64,000 nt of DNA from Candidatus Amarolinea dominans (lineage in GTDB: Bacteria; Chloroflexota; Anaerolineae; SSC4; Amarolineaceae): assembly GCA_016719785.1 (NCBI GenBank), contig JADJYJ010000006.1, forward strand, positions 1 to 64,000, read 5' to 3'. The notes under the pieces were generated by a model. The model ran no database searches. It saw only the letters and a list, made by a program, of their open reading frames with translations, and was not told the DNA's origin. The position numbers were made by a program, and so were the translations under genes. Below, piece by piece: positions 24,761 to 32,506 of the stretch (the first letter of the stretch is position 1; every line of letters begins with the position of its first letter).

Positions 24761-26011
24761 TCAGTTGGACGCGCCGTTGCCGTCCCACTTACCCGCCATG
24801 CTCATGCGCGCCGGCAGGGGCAAAGGCTGCCCCTTGAGCAGCAGGTTCCAGTACATCCAGCGGAACATCACCTTGCCCCAGTGGTTCATCTCCGATTCCT
24901 GCAGGAGCGAGAAGGGGCCAATCCCGGGCAGCGGGTACTTGCCAGGCAACGGTTCCACATCGTAGTTGAAGTCAATCAGCAGCCCCTTGCCAAAGCCGGA
25001 TTCGATGAAACAGTTGGCGTGACCATCGAACGTGGGCAGCAGCTCCAAGCCGTCTACATAACGCACGAAGTTCTCGGTGAAGACCTCTACCGCGAAGTGA
25101 GCCACGGACCCGGCCTTGGACGCCGGCACGTTCGTGGCATCGCCGAGAGCAAAGATGTTGGGGTAGGCATCGGCCAGGAAGGTGTGTTTGTTGACCGGCA
25201 CGTAATTCAGATCATCCCCCAGGCCAGAGCGAGCAACGACATCGCTGCCCATGTTGAGTGGAATACTGACCAGAAGATCATAGTTCACCTCCTGCTCGTC
25301 GTAGGCGACAATCTTCTTGGCATCGGTGTCCACATGCTCGATCAGAAAATCGGGCACGACCTTGATGCCCTTCTGCTCCAGGATGTCGCCCAGGTATTTG
25401 GATGCAACCGGCTTGGTGAATGCGCCCGGCAGCGGCGTGACCAGGGTCAATTCCACGCGGTCGCGCAATTTGTGCTCGTGGAAGAACCAATCGGCCAGCA
25501 TGATGAACTCCAGCGGCGCCACAGGGCATTTGATCGGGTTATCCACGATGTTGAGGACCAGACGGCCGCCCGGCCAGTTGCGCAGGAAGCGCGCCAGGGC
25601 CACGGCGCCATCCACCGTGTAGAAGTCGTGGATGGACTTGTGCCATTCATCCTCGTGCAGGCCCGGTGTCTGCTCCGGACGAATGTTGGTGCCGGTCGCG
25701 ATGATCAGGAAATCGTAGTTCAGATAGCGATTGTCCCTGCTGATACGCACCCGGTTGTGCTCTGGCTCGATCAGCTCGATGGGCGAGATAATCATCTCCA
25801 CGTTGCTCGGGATGAAATCACGCTTGGGCTTGATCACATCGCTCTTGCTGTACATGCCAAACGGGATAAAGAGGAAGCCCGGCTGGTAGTAGTGGGTTTC
25901 GTTTTGATCCACAATGGTGATCTTCCACTCGTCGGGGTCCAGCTCACGGCTCAGTTTGTTGGCGGCCATGGTGCCGGCGGTGCCGGCGCCGAGAATGAGT
26001 AGTTTCTTCAT
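24761..26011 (-). CDS. Sulfide:quinone oxidoreductase-like flavoprotein
   Basis: A 416-residue FAD/NAD(P)-fold protein of the SQR group. FAD binding: LLILGAGTAGTMAANKLSRE, and NIFALGDATNVPASKAGSVA for the second site. Two likely redox cysteines are near residue 162 (DNPIKCPVAP) and residue 334 (DGHANCFIES). The third cysteine of classical type I SQR is not evident. The C-terminus is amphipathic (FRWMYWNLLLKGQPL), suitable for membrane association. It would oxidise sulfide, pass electrons to quinone and hand sulfur to the DsrE2/TusE carriers downstream. Confidence 0.9.
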   Translation of the reverse strand: MKKLLILGAGTAGTMAANKLSRELDPDEWKITIVDQNETHYYQPGFLFIPFGMYSKSDVIKPKRDFIPSNVEMIISPIELIEPEHNRVRISRDNRYLNYDFLIIATGTNIRPEQTPGLHEDEWHKSIHDFYTVDGAVALARFLRNWPGGRLVLNIVDNPIKCPVAPLEFIMLADWFFHEHKLRDRVELTLVTPLPGAFTKPVASKYLGDILEQKGIKVVPDFLIEHVDTDAKKIVAYDEQEVNYDLLVSIPLNMGSDVVARSGLGDDLNYVPVNKHTFLADAYPNIFALGDATNVPASKAGSVAHFAVEVFTENFVRYVDGLELLPTFDGHANCFIESGFGKGLLIDFNYDVEPLPGKYPLPGIGPFSLLQESEMNHWGKVMFRWMYWNLLLKGQPLPLPARMSMAGKWDGNGASN

Positions 26012-26041
26012 AGCTCTGCAAATCTCCTCAAGCCAGGGGGC

Positions 26042-26854
26042 TTATAGGGCGCACAGCGCGCCGATGGCCTGCAAACGGCCGGTGAGCGCCTGGCGGTCTT
26101 CAAGGATATGGGAAAAGACATCGGCGATGCGCTGTACAAATTCCAGCGTACGCTCCTGGGCGGGGCGATCCAGGCGATAGACATCGTTCACGTTGGCGGT
26201 GATGGAGGCCGGTTCCACATCCAGGCTGGCGGCCAGGGCATTGATTTCCTGGGGCGTGGGCGGCCAGGGCGAGGGCGCAATGCCGCCGATGAAAACCATG
26301 CCTTTGAGTTCGTTGCCGGCGCGAATCAGGCCGCGGGCGCAGAGGAGTCCCAGTTCACTGGCCGAAAACTTGGGCTGCAGCGTGGGCGTGCCGGCCAGGT
26401 GTTGCCAGGTGCGCACACAGTGCGCCACCCCTTCGGCGTCCTGGATGACTGCGCGGTAGAGGCCGCACGCGTTGCTGACCTGGGTGATGGGCTGGCCCTG
26501 CATGTCGGTGATGACCATCATCACGCCCAGGGCTTCGGCGAAGGTGTCCTGGATCATCTGCGCGCAGGCCAGCGGCAGCAGATCGGCCAGGCCCGCCTGG
26601 TGATTGTGGCGGCCGGTGGTGGGCAGGGGCGCCGCCGGGTCGGGTGGCGTGGGGATGACGGCCAGCGTCTGGCGATTGGGCACGCCGGCCCGGGGCGCTT
26701 TGTGCAAGAGGTGGTCAATGTCCGTCTGCGCAAAACGCCACTGCTTGCCCACACGCACCGCGGGCAGTTGCCCATTCTCAACAAAGCGGTAGATCGTGGT
26801 GCGATCCAAGTGCAGCATCTCTTGTACTTGCCTGGTGGTCAGCAGGTCGGCCAT
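26042..26854 (-). CDS. Excisionase-type HTH regulator with PocR sensor domain
   Basis: A 270-residue regulator. The N-terminal HTH of MerR/excisionase type is TTRQVQEMLHLDRTTIYRF followed by RVGKQWRFAQTDIDHLLH. A linker leads to a PocR domain (MMVITDMQGQPITQVSNACG, HCVRTWQHLAGTP, LLCARGLIRAGNEL) with three cysteines (CGLY, HCVR, LLCARG) that could act as a sulfur or redox sensor. It leads the sulfur operon, and a 16-bp palindrome lies 11 bp before its start. It probably controls the sulfur genes in response to sulfide or polysulfide; this is inference. Confidence 0.88.
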   Translation of the reverse strand: MADLLTTRQVQEMLHLDRTTIYRFVENGQLPAVRVGKQWRFAQTDIDHLLHKAPRAGVPNRQTLAVIPTPPDPAAPLPTTGRHNHQAGLADLLPLACAQMIQDTFAEALGVMMVITDMQGQPITQVSNACGLYRAVIQDAEGVAHCVRTWQHLAGTPTLQPKFSASELGLLCARGLIRAGNELKGMVFIGGIAPSPWPPTPQEINALAASLDVEPASITANVNDVYRLDRPAQERTLEFVQRIADVFSHILEDRQALTGRLQAIGALCAL

Positions 26855-26865
26855 GCGCTTGCTCC

Positions 26866-26881
26866 ATATTTCACAATATGA
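26866..26881. promoter_or_regulatory. Palindromic candidate operator of the PocR regulator
   Basis: CATATT-4-AATATG, a perfect 6+6 palindrome, 11 bp upstream of the regulator start (26854). Its position fits autoregulation and joint control of the sulfur operon. No matching palindrome was noticed before the other sulfur genes, so one promoter may serve the run. Confidence 0.5.
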
Positions 26882-27216
26882 GGCAAGAATACCGCAAGTT
26901 CGTTTTGATGTACATGACGCAAATCATACGCATCGAAAGCAGATCAAAGGCTATTCATGGAACTGTTCTTGAGGTATTCGCTGTATCTGATGCATCTGTA
27001 GCGTGGTGTTCGTGGGGCGCGGCCATGCCTGGAGAGGGACGCCTCGAACTGAAGTTCAGGCTGTTATGGGGGAGGAGTGCGGTGGCTTGAGCGGCGGCGC
27101 TGTGGCGCGGAGTGGGGTATTAGCGCGGGCGCGAATTGAGTCGGCAGAAACGTCGGCCAGTATGAACGCTGTAGATTGTTACTGGAAAACTGCTGCGACA
27201 GGGATGGGCGCCGGCC
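26882..27216. other. Intergenic, no gene seen
   Basis: 335 bases between the regulator's upstream region and the acyltransferase stop. Short open frames on the plus strand have no recognisable features. I see no RNA-like structure in it. Confidence 0.5.
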
Positions 27217-27810
27217 CTACTTCAGCGCAATCTGTGCCGTTTCGTGGGGATACTTGCCGGTAGCAGAGCTGAAGTAGGTGCGAATTTGCGCCATGTCGGC
27301 GTCTATGTCGCCGCTGGGCGTTATCACCGGGCCAAAGCCCACAACCTTACGGCCGTAATCCATGGATACGAGGGCCAACGGCACTTGGGCGCCGCGGGCA
27401 ATGTAGTAGAACCCGCTCTTCCACGTCTGCAGCTTCTTGCGCGAGCCTTCGGGTGGAACGACCAAGATCAATTTATCGCGACGATTGAAAACGTCTACCA
27501 ACTGGGCCACCAGGCCATTGGCTTGGCGGCGGTCCACTGGAATTCCGCCCAGCCAGCGAAACAGGCGACCGAAGGGCTGGCGAAACAGGGTATGTTTGCC
27601 CAACCAGTGCGCCTCCAACTGCACGGTGAAGACGACGCCCAGCATCACCAGGAAATCCCAGTTGGACGTGTGCGGTGCACCCACAATGACATATTTGGCT
27701 AGCGCGGGGGGGCGTCCCTCGACCCGCCAACCGGCCCTGTGCATGAAAAATGTCGCCGGACGCGCCAACGATTTCATCAAGAACGAATTCCCATACAAAG
27801 TTCGCTGCAT
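27217..27810 (-). CDS. 1-acylglycerol-3-phosphate acyltransferase-like protein
   Basis: A 197-residue PlsC-type acyltransferase. The H-x4-D motif is in VIVGAPHTSNWDFLVM, the second block is LGGIPVDRRQANGLVA, and the third is LILVVPPEGSRKKLQTW. A helical N-terminus (SLARPATFFMHRAGW) precedes the catalytic core. It transfers an acyl chain to lysophosphatidic acid or a related lipid on the cytoplasmic face of the membrane. Slightly shorter than full-length PlsC, like minimal members of the family. Monocistronic. Confidence 0.88.
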   Translation of the reverse strand: MQRTLYGNSFLMKSLARPATFFMHRAGWRVEGRPPALAKYVIVGAPHTSNWDFLVMLGVVFTVQLEAHWLGKHTLFRQPFGRLFRWLGGIPVDRRQANGLVAQLVDVFNRRDKLILVVPPEGSRKKLQTWKSGFYYIARGAQVPLALVSMDYGRKVVGFGPVITPSGDIDADMAQIRTYFSSATGKYPHETAQIALK

Positions 27811-27930
27811 TGCGTGATCTCCCTCTTATGTAATTTGGTCAGTATAACACGCACCCGCTCACCCTACAAGTTTGTGTGTCACCAACCGGCAAGCCGGCAA
27901 GACACGGGTTGAATTCTAAACTCATTCGTG

Positions 27931-28920
27931 TTACAGCAGTGATTCGATCTGCGCCAGCTCTGTTTCGCTGAACGTGAGGTTGTCGAGCGCGGCCACGGCC
28001 TCTTCGATCTGACGGACCTTGCTGGCGCCGATCAGGGCCGAGGTCATCTGCGAGTGACGCAGCACCCACGCGATCGCCATTTGGGCCATGCTCTGCCCGC
28101 GTGCCTGAGCTAGTTTGTTTAGTTGGCGCACCGTGGCCACGCGCGCCGCGCTGACGGTGTCGCCCCAATTGAAGCGGCCGCTGAGCTTTTCCGCACGCGA
28201 ACCGTCGGGGATGTCCCGCAGGTATTTGTCGGTCAAAATGCCCTGATCCAGCGGCGAAAAGGCGATGCAGCCGATACCTTCGTCCGCCAGCGCGTCCAGC
28301 AGGCCATCCTCGATCCAGCGGTCGAACATGTTGTAGCGCGGCTGGTGGATCAGGCAGGGGGTGCCCAGACTGCGCAGGATGCCGGCGGCTTGACGGGTCT
28401 GTTCTGGGCTGTAGGTGGAGATGCCGGCATAGAGGGCGCGGCCGCTGCGCACGATAAAGTCGAGCGCGCCCATCGTCTCCTCCAGGGGCGTGTTGGGATC
28501 GGGCCGGTGGCTGTAGAAAATGTCCACGTAATCCAAGCCCATGCGTTCGAGGCTCTGATCCAGGCTGGCGACCAGGTATTTGCGTGAACCCCATTCGCCG
28601 TAAGGGCCGGGCCACATGAGATAGCCGGCCTTGCTGGAAATGACCAACTCGTCGCGGTAGGGGGCCAGGTCTTGGGCCAGGATGCGGCCAAAAGTCTCCT
28701 CCGCGGAGCCGGGCGGCGGGCCATAGTTGTTAGCCAGATCGAAGTGGGTGATGCCCAGGTCGAAGGCGCGATGGATCATGTCCCGGCCGTTTTCGATGGA
28801 GTCAACGCCACCGAAGTTGTACCACAGGCCCAGCGAGACCGCGGGCAGCAGCAGGCCGCTGCGGCCACAGCGGCGGTAAGTCATCGAATCGTAACGGGTG
28901 CTAGCAGGTAGGTAGGTCAT
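27931..28920 (-). CDS. Aldo/keto reductase, YghZ-like (L-glyceraldehyde 3-phosphate reductase group)
   Basis: A 329-residue aldo/keto reductase. It has the family tetrad: Asp and Tyr in ITHFDLANNYGPPPG, Lys in LVISSKAGYLMWPGPYG, His in DIFYSHRPDPNTPLEE. MTYRRCGRSGLLLPAVSLG near the N-terminus and the LSGRFNWG region are typical of YghZ-type enzymes. It reduces an aldehyde with NADPH, perhaps methylglyoxal or L-glyceraldehyde 3-phosphate. The in-frame ATG 36 bp downstream is another possible start. Confidence 0.93.
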   Translation of the reverse strand: MTYLPASTRYDSMTYRRCGRSGLLLPAVSLGLWYNFGGVDSIENGRDMIHRAFDLGITHFDLANNYGPPPGSAEETFGRILAQDLAPYRDELVISSKAGYLMWPGPYGEWGSRKYLVASLDQSLERMGLDYVDIFYSHRPDPNTPLEETMGALDFIVRSGRALYAGISTYSPEQTRQAAGILRSLGTPCLIHQPRYNMFDRWIEDGLLDALADEGIGCIAFSPLDQGILTDKYLRDIPDGSRAEKLSGRFNWGDTVSAARVATVRQLNKLAQARGQSMAQMAIAWVLRHSQMTSALIGASKVRQIEEAVAALDNLTFSETELAQIESLL

Positions 28921-29016
28921 TGTTTGTTTCCATCTCTCTTACCAGACGAGCCGTTCGTTTTCAGCATCGTCAGTTTCATCGCCCAGGCAAGGCGAGGCAT
29001 CAAAAACAGGTGCTCA

Positions 29017-29493
29017 TTAGTCAGTGACCAGGGCGTGCGCGGTCAGCGTGCGTGCCAGCAACCCCACGGCCTGTTTGAGGTCTTCGATCCCACGCTCCCG
29101 CAGGCTACGCTCGTGGAGTGTGTAACCGCGAATCAGATGTTCCTTCAGGGTGCGCGTGGCCCAGATACGGAACTGGGTACCGCGTTTGGAATTCACGCGA
29201 TAGCCAACGGAAAGGATGGCGTCAAGGTTGAAATACTCAACCTGGTAGGTTTTTCCATCCGCTGCAGTTGTTGCAATTTTTGCAACAACTGCCTCTCGCT
29301 CAAGCTCTCCAGTGAAATAGACATTGTGCAAATGCCGCGAAATCACCGACTTGTCCCGCGCGAAAAGGTCAGCAATCTGGTTCAATGAAAGCCAAACGGT
29401 CTCCTGTTCCAGGCGCACGTCAATCTGAACATCTCCCTCGGGCGACTGGAAGAGAACAACCTCGCCGCCCGGCGCCGTAGTTTGTTGCGTCAT
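29017..29493 (-). CDS. RhuM-family protein, C-terminally truncated
   Basis: A 158-residue N-terminal piece of a RhuM (Fic/DOC-associated DNA-binding) protein: LNQIADLFARDKSVISRHLH then GKTYQVEYFNLDAILSVGYR and RGTQFRIWATRTLKEHLIRG. Intact members run on for another 150 residues or more after the LTAHALVTD point, but here a stop follows. The ATG at 29493 has GGAGAGG. Function in the family is not settled. Truncation makes loss of function likely. Confidence 0.8.
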   Translation of the reverse strand: MTQQTTAPGGEVVLFQSPEGDVQIDVRLEQETVWLSLNQIADLFARDKSVISRHLHNVYFTGELEREAVVAKIATTAADGKTYQVEYFNLDAILSVGYRVNSKRGTQFRIWATRTLKEHLIRGYTLHERSLRERGIEDLKQAVGLLARTLTAHALVTD

Positions 29494-29591
29494 TTCACGC
29501 CTCTCCGTTGATCTCGGCTCACTGTTCGCACTCCTCCAAGAACCGCGCGGCCTCTCGCACCCGTTCGTGCTATCTCTCTTTGGCGCCGTTG

Positions 29592-29909
29592 TCAGATCGG
29601 CACGGAACGCGCCCATAGCGTCTCCGGCGCGATGTCAATGTTTCCCGGCCAGGTCACCGTTCCATAGTGGATGGACGCCTTGAAAAAAATCGGGGAATTG
29701 CGGAGTCTGTCGAATGGCTTTCTATCGAGAAACGGATTCATATCGAACAGTCGTTTCTCATCATTCTCGAAAACAAGCTCCAGGGTATAATCATCGTGAG
29801 CCTTGACGCTGATGATGTCGAGCAATTCTCCGACCGGTTCGGCGTCAACATCGGTGTCAACGTAATCATCGTGAGTCTGTACCGAGACGATATCGAGTAA
29901 AGTATCCAT
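29592..29909 (-). CDS. DUF2442 protein with internal N-terminal duplication
   Basis: A 105-residue protein. The DUF2442 domain is in the last 75 residues (AHDDYTLELVFENDEKRLFD, ASIHYGTVTWPGNIDIAPET). The first 30 residues repeat its opening (LLDIVSVQTHDDYV and LLDIISVKAHDDYT), so the start of the domain has been tandemly duplicated. DUF2442 proteins commonly pair with a small DUF4160-type partner; none is seen here. It lies between the truncated RhuM gene and the DUF1059 gene. Confidence 0.8.
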   Translation of the reverse strand: MDTLLDIVSVQTHDDYVDTDVDAEPVGELLDIISVKAHDDYTLELVFENDEKRLFDMNPFLDRKPFDRLRNSPIFFKASIHYGTVTWPGNIDIAPETLWARSVPI

Positions 29910-30063
29910 ATCGCGATTTTACCGCGATTGGACAAAAACTCCAACATTTTCGTGCCAGACCCCAGGCCGGAAGCCGGTTGACAGCGGTCAACCTGGCTGC
30001 TAGAAGAGGCACTGCGCACGGCGGTGGAATGGTATCAGACATATGGCTATGCAACGCACATTG

Positions 30064-30072
30064 TGCTACAAT
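30064..30072 (+). promoter_or_regulatory. Extended -10 promoter for the DUF1059 gene
   Basis: GTGCTACAAT-type extended -10 with no convincing -35, about 86 bp before the start codon at 30158. The same TGCTAHAAT form occurs at 8273, 34890 and 58982. Confidence 0.5.
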
Positions 30073-30157
30073 AGGCCAGCCATGGTCCAACACATGGTGT
30101 CGTTGTTTCTTGGTTTTCCCTTGCAGGGAAGATCGCACTGTCAGCAGGAGGTTCAAG

Positions 30158-30346
30158 ATGCTCGAGCTTGCTTGTCGTGATTTGGGAATGGATTGTGATC
30201 ATGTCGTACATGGCGAATCTGTGCCAGAAGTAAAACAGAAAGCCATGGTCCACGCCGCCGAAGTGCATGCGGAGATACTCAAGACGATGTCGTCACCAGA
30301 ACAGCTTGCCGACATGGATAAGCTGATCGAAGCGAAGATCAGATAG
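30158..30346 (+). CDS. DUF1059 small protein
   Basis: A 62-residue protein: MLELACRDLGMDCDHVVHGE, then KQKAMVHAAEVHAEI and the end LADMDKLIEAKI. Two cysteines (C6, C13) and His15 form a potential metal or redox site, as in the DUF1059 family, whose role is unknown. GGAGG ends 7 nt before the ATG. The hairpin terminator at 30371-30404 follows directly, so it is a single-gene unit. Confidence 0.85.
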   Translation: MLELACRDLGMDCDHVVHGESVPEVKQKAMVHAAEVHAEILKTMSSPEQLADMDKLIEAKIR

Positions 30347-30370
30347 CACCCTGACAAGTCTGAGAAAAGC

Positions 30371-30404
30371 ACAAACGAGGCAGTCCAGGGACTGCCTCGT
30401 TTGT
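30371..30404 (+). terminator. Perfect 16-bp hairpin after the DUF1059 gene
   Basis: ACAAACGAGGCAGTCC, a 2-nt AG loop, then GGACTGCCTCGTTTGT. A short TTGTTG rather than a long T run follows, so it may also serve transcription arriving from the other side. Confidence 0.75.
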
Positions 30405-30537
30405 TGCCGCAAGGGCGCCTGCAGCGCCAAAGCTATCGTGGCGCCAGGTTTTTTTGACGCCGGTCGCGGGGGGCGCTACCATTGCGCCAGGAGCGTCGCT
30501 TCACTGTGACCCACATCAGCTGTACACCGAGCACGAT

Positions 30538-32493
30538 ATGACCAGTCAATTCTTGCGGAAGGCGCCGCTCAGCACCCTCCTGACCGTTCTGCTTCTCATC
30601 TCTTCGTTCCCCGCTTCGCTTGCCCAGGCTGATCCCGCGCCGGTCACTTCTGGCGCCTGGCAGTGCTGGAACCCCAACCAGGTCAACCCCTGCCGCCATC
30701 ACCTGGCGGATGTCGCCCTCCTCCCCACCGGCGAAGGCTGGGCCGTGGGCGGGATGCCCGGTCATGGCACGATCTTCCATTGGATGGAGCATGACGGCGC
30801 CTGGCAGGAGGCGCCCAACCCGGCCAGCACCGGCCTGGCCGCGGTGGATGCGCTCTCGCCCGCCGATGCCTGGGCCGTCAGTGACCTGGGCGACATGCTG
30901 CACTGGGATGGGCAAGCCTGGACCCAGCAGCGCCCCTTCACCACACTGCGCCTGACCGCGGTCAGCATGGTGGCAAGCGACGATGTCTGGGCCGTGGGCT
31001 ATGTTTTCTGGCAACGCTACTGGGCGCTGATGGCGCATTGGGATGGCAGCGCCTGGACCGACATCACGGTGGCCGGCGTCAACCAGCGGCTGAGCGCGGT
31101 GGACATGCTGACCACCGCTGACGGCTGGGCTGTCGGCGCGCAGGGCGTCATCGTGCGCTGGAACGGCGGCGCTTGGGCGTCGGTTGCCAGTCCCACCACG
31201 GCCTGGCTGAAAGGGGTGGACATGGTGACGCCCAATGATGTTTGGGCGGTCGGCGCCGAAGGAACCATTTTGCACTGGAACGGCAGCCAGTGGACGCCGG
31301 TTGCCAGCTCCACGACCGCCGATTTGACCTCCGTGTCCATGCTGAGCGCCACGGACGGCTGGGCGGTGGGCGGCGGCGGCGTCATGCTGCACTGGAATGG
31401 CAGCGCCTGGCAGGCGATGACCGGGCCGACGACGGGCGGTCTGCTGGCGGTGGACCTGCTGCCCGGCGCGGTGGGTTGGGCCGTGGGCAGCGGCGGAACC
31501 CGCTTGCAATGGGACGGCAACACCTGGACAGCGCCGGATGGCGAGATGCGCGTGGATCATCTGCGGGCGGTACACATGCGCACGGGTCAAGATGGTTGGG
31601 CCGTGGGCGACAACGGCGCGATCCTGCACTGGGATGGGATCACCTGGACGCGCGTGGCTGCGCCCACAACCGCAGGGCTGCGCGCAGTCCACGCGCTGGC
31701 GGCCAACGCGGGTTGGGCCGTGGGCGACGCGGTGACGATTCTACGCTGGAATGGCGCCGCGTGGACGCAGGTTCCCGCGCCGACCAGCAAGCAACTGAAC
31801 GCCATCGCCATGCTCTCTGAGAGCGACGGTTGGGCGGTGGGCGCAGAGGGGACCATTCTGCATTGGGATGGTCAGATCTGGGCCTCGGTTGCCAGCCCCG
31901 ACAACCATTCTTTGTTCGCGCTGGACATGGTCAGCGCGAGCGCGGGCTGGGCGGTGGGCGCGCAGAGCACCGCTCTGCAATGGGACGGCAGCGCCTGGCA
32001 GATGCTGCTTCCGCCCGCCGCCGAAGACCTGCTCAGCCTGGATATGCTCAGCGCCGCGGATGGCTGGACCGTTGGTCGCCATCTGACCGTCGCGCATTGG
32101 GACGCGACCCGCTGGACGCAGGTGGTCAATCCCGCCAATCTCGACCTCGTTGCCGTGCGCATGATATCGGCCACGGATGGTTGGGCGGTCGGCAACTGGG
32201 TTGGCGCCAATCAGTTCTTCCACTGGAACGGCAGTGGATGGACCGAAGCGCCCACCCCCTCCAGTTGGATCATCACGGCGCTGGACATGGTCTCGGCCAC
32301 GAATGGTTGGGCTGTCGGTGAAAACGGCGCCCTGCTGCGCTACATCCCGCCGCCCGCGCCCGTCTCTTTTCTGCCGTTCGTTCCGGCTGTCAGCGCGACA
32401 AGCGTTCCCGTAGGTCCGGCCTCCTGGCCGGACGACGTTCGACGAGGGAAGCAAGCTCTGGGGCCGAGGGGTGTCGTCACGCCGGAGGCGTGA
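30538..32493 (+). CDS. Secreted protein with about 14 WAVG propeller repeats
   Basis: A 651-residue extracytoplasmic protein. A signal peptide (LSTLLTVLLLISSFPASLAQA) is followed by about 14 repeats of roughly 40 residues with the core DGWAVG...ILHWNGSAWT...L.AVDMLS, a beta-propeller-like array (BNR/Ycf48-like in general form). The mature part begins with Cys near residue 40 (WQCWNPNQVNPCRHH). It ends PRGVVTPEA, a tail read through a short dispersed palindrome that lies just at the stop. The ATG at 30538 directly precedes the signal peptide but has no strong ribosome site. Likely surface binding; ligand unknown. Confidence 0.83.
   Translation: MTSQFLRKAPLSTLLTVLLLISSFPASLAQADPAPVTSGAWQCWNPNQVNPCRHHLADVALLPTGEGWAVGGMPGHGTIFHWMEHDGAWQEAPNPASTGLAAVDALSPADAWAVSDLGDMLHWDGQAWTQQRPFTTLRLTAVSMVASDDVWAVGYVFWQRYWALMAHWDGSAWTDITVAGVNQRLSAVDMLTTADGWAVGAQGVIVRWNGGAWASVASPTTAWLKGVDMVTPNDVWAVGAEGTILHWNGSQWTPVASSTTADLTSVSMLSATDGWAVGGGGVMLHWNGSAWQAMTGPTTGGLLAVDLLPGAVGWAVGSGGTRLQWDGNTWTAPDGEMRVDHLRAVHMRTGQDGWAVGDNGAILHWDGITWTRVAAPTTAGLRAVHALAANAGWAVGDAVTILRWNGAAWTQVPAPTSKQLNAIAMLSESDGWAVGAEGTILHWDGQIWASVASPDNHSLFALDMVSASAGWAVGAQSTALQWDGSAWQMLLPPAAEDLLSLDMLSAADGWTVGRHLTVAHWDATRWTQVVNPANLDLVAVRMISATDGWAVGNWVGANQFFHWNGSGWTEAPTPSSWIITALDMVSATNGWAVGENGALLRYIPPPAPVSFLPFVPAVSATSVPVGPASWPDDVRRGKQALGPRGVVTPEA
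32410..32433. repeat. Dispersed palindrome GTAGGTCCGGCCTCCTGGCCGGAC (copy 1)
   Basis: GTCCGGCC-TCCT-GGCCGGAC inverted repeat. A near-identical copy occurs at 51290-51313. It falls within the last codons of the WAVG-repeat gene. Confidence 0.7.
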
Positions 32494-32500
32494 CCTACGG
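32475..32500. repeat. Dispersed palindrome TCACGCCGGAGGCGTGA (copy 1)
   Basis: CGTCACGCC-GGA-GGCGTGACCTACGG lies across the stop of the WAVG-repeat gene; an identical 26-bp copy is at 53585-53610. Confidence 0.7.
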
Positions 32501-32506
32501 TGGGGG

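Noticed and set aside
26878..27263. Short plus-strand frames between regulator and acyltransferase
   Set aside because: No ribosome site, no family resemblance and overlap the end of the acyltransferase gene.
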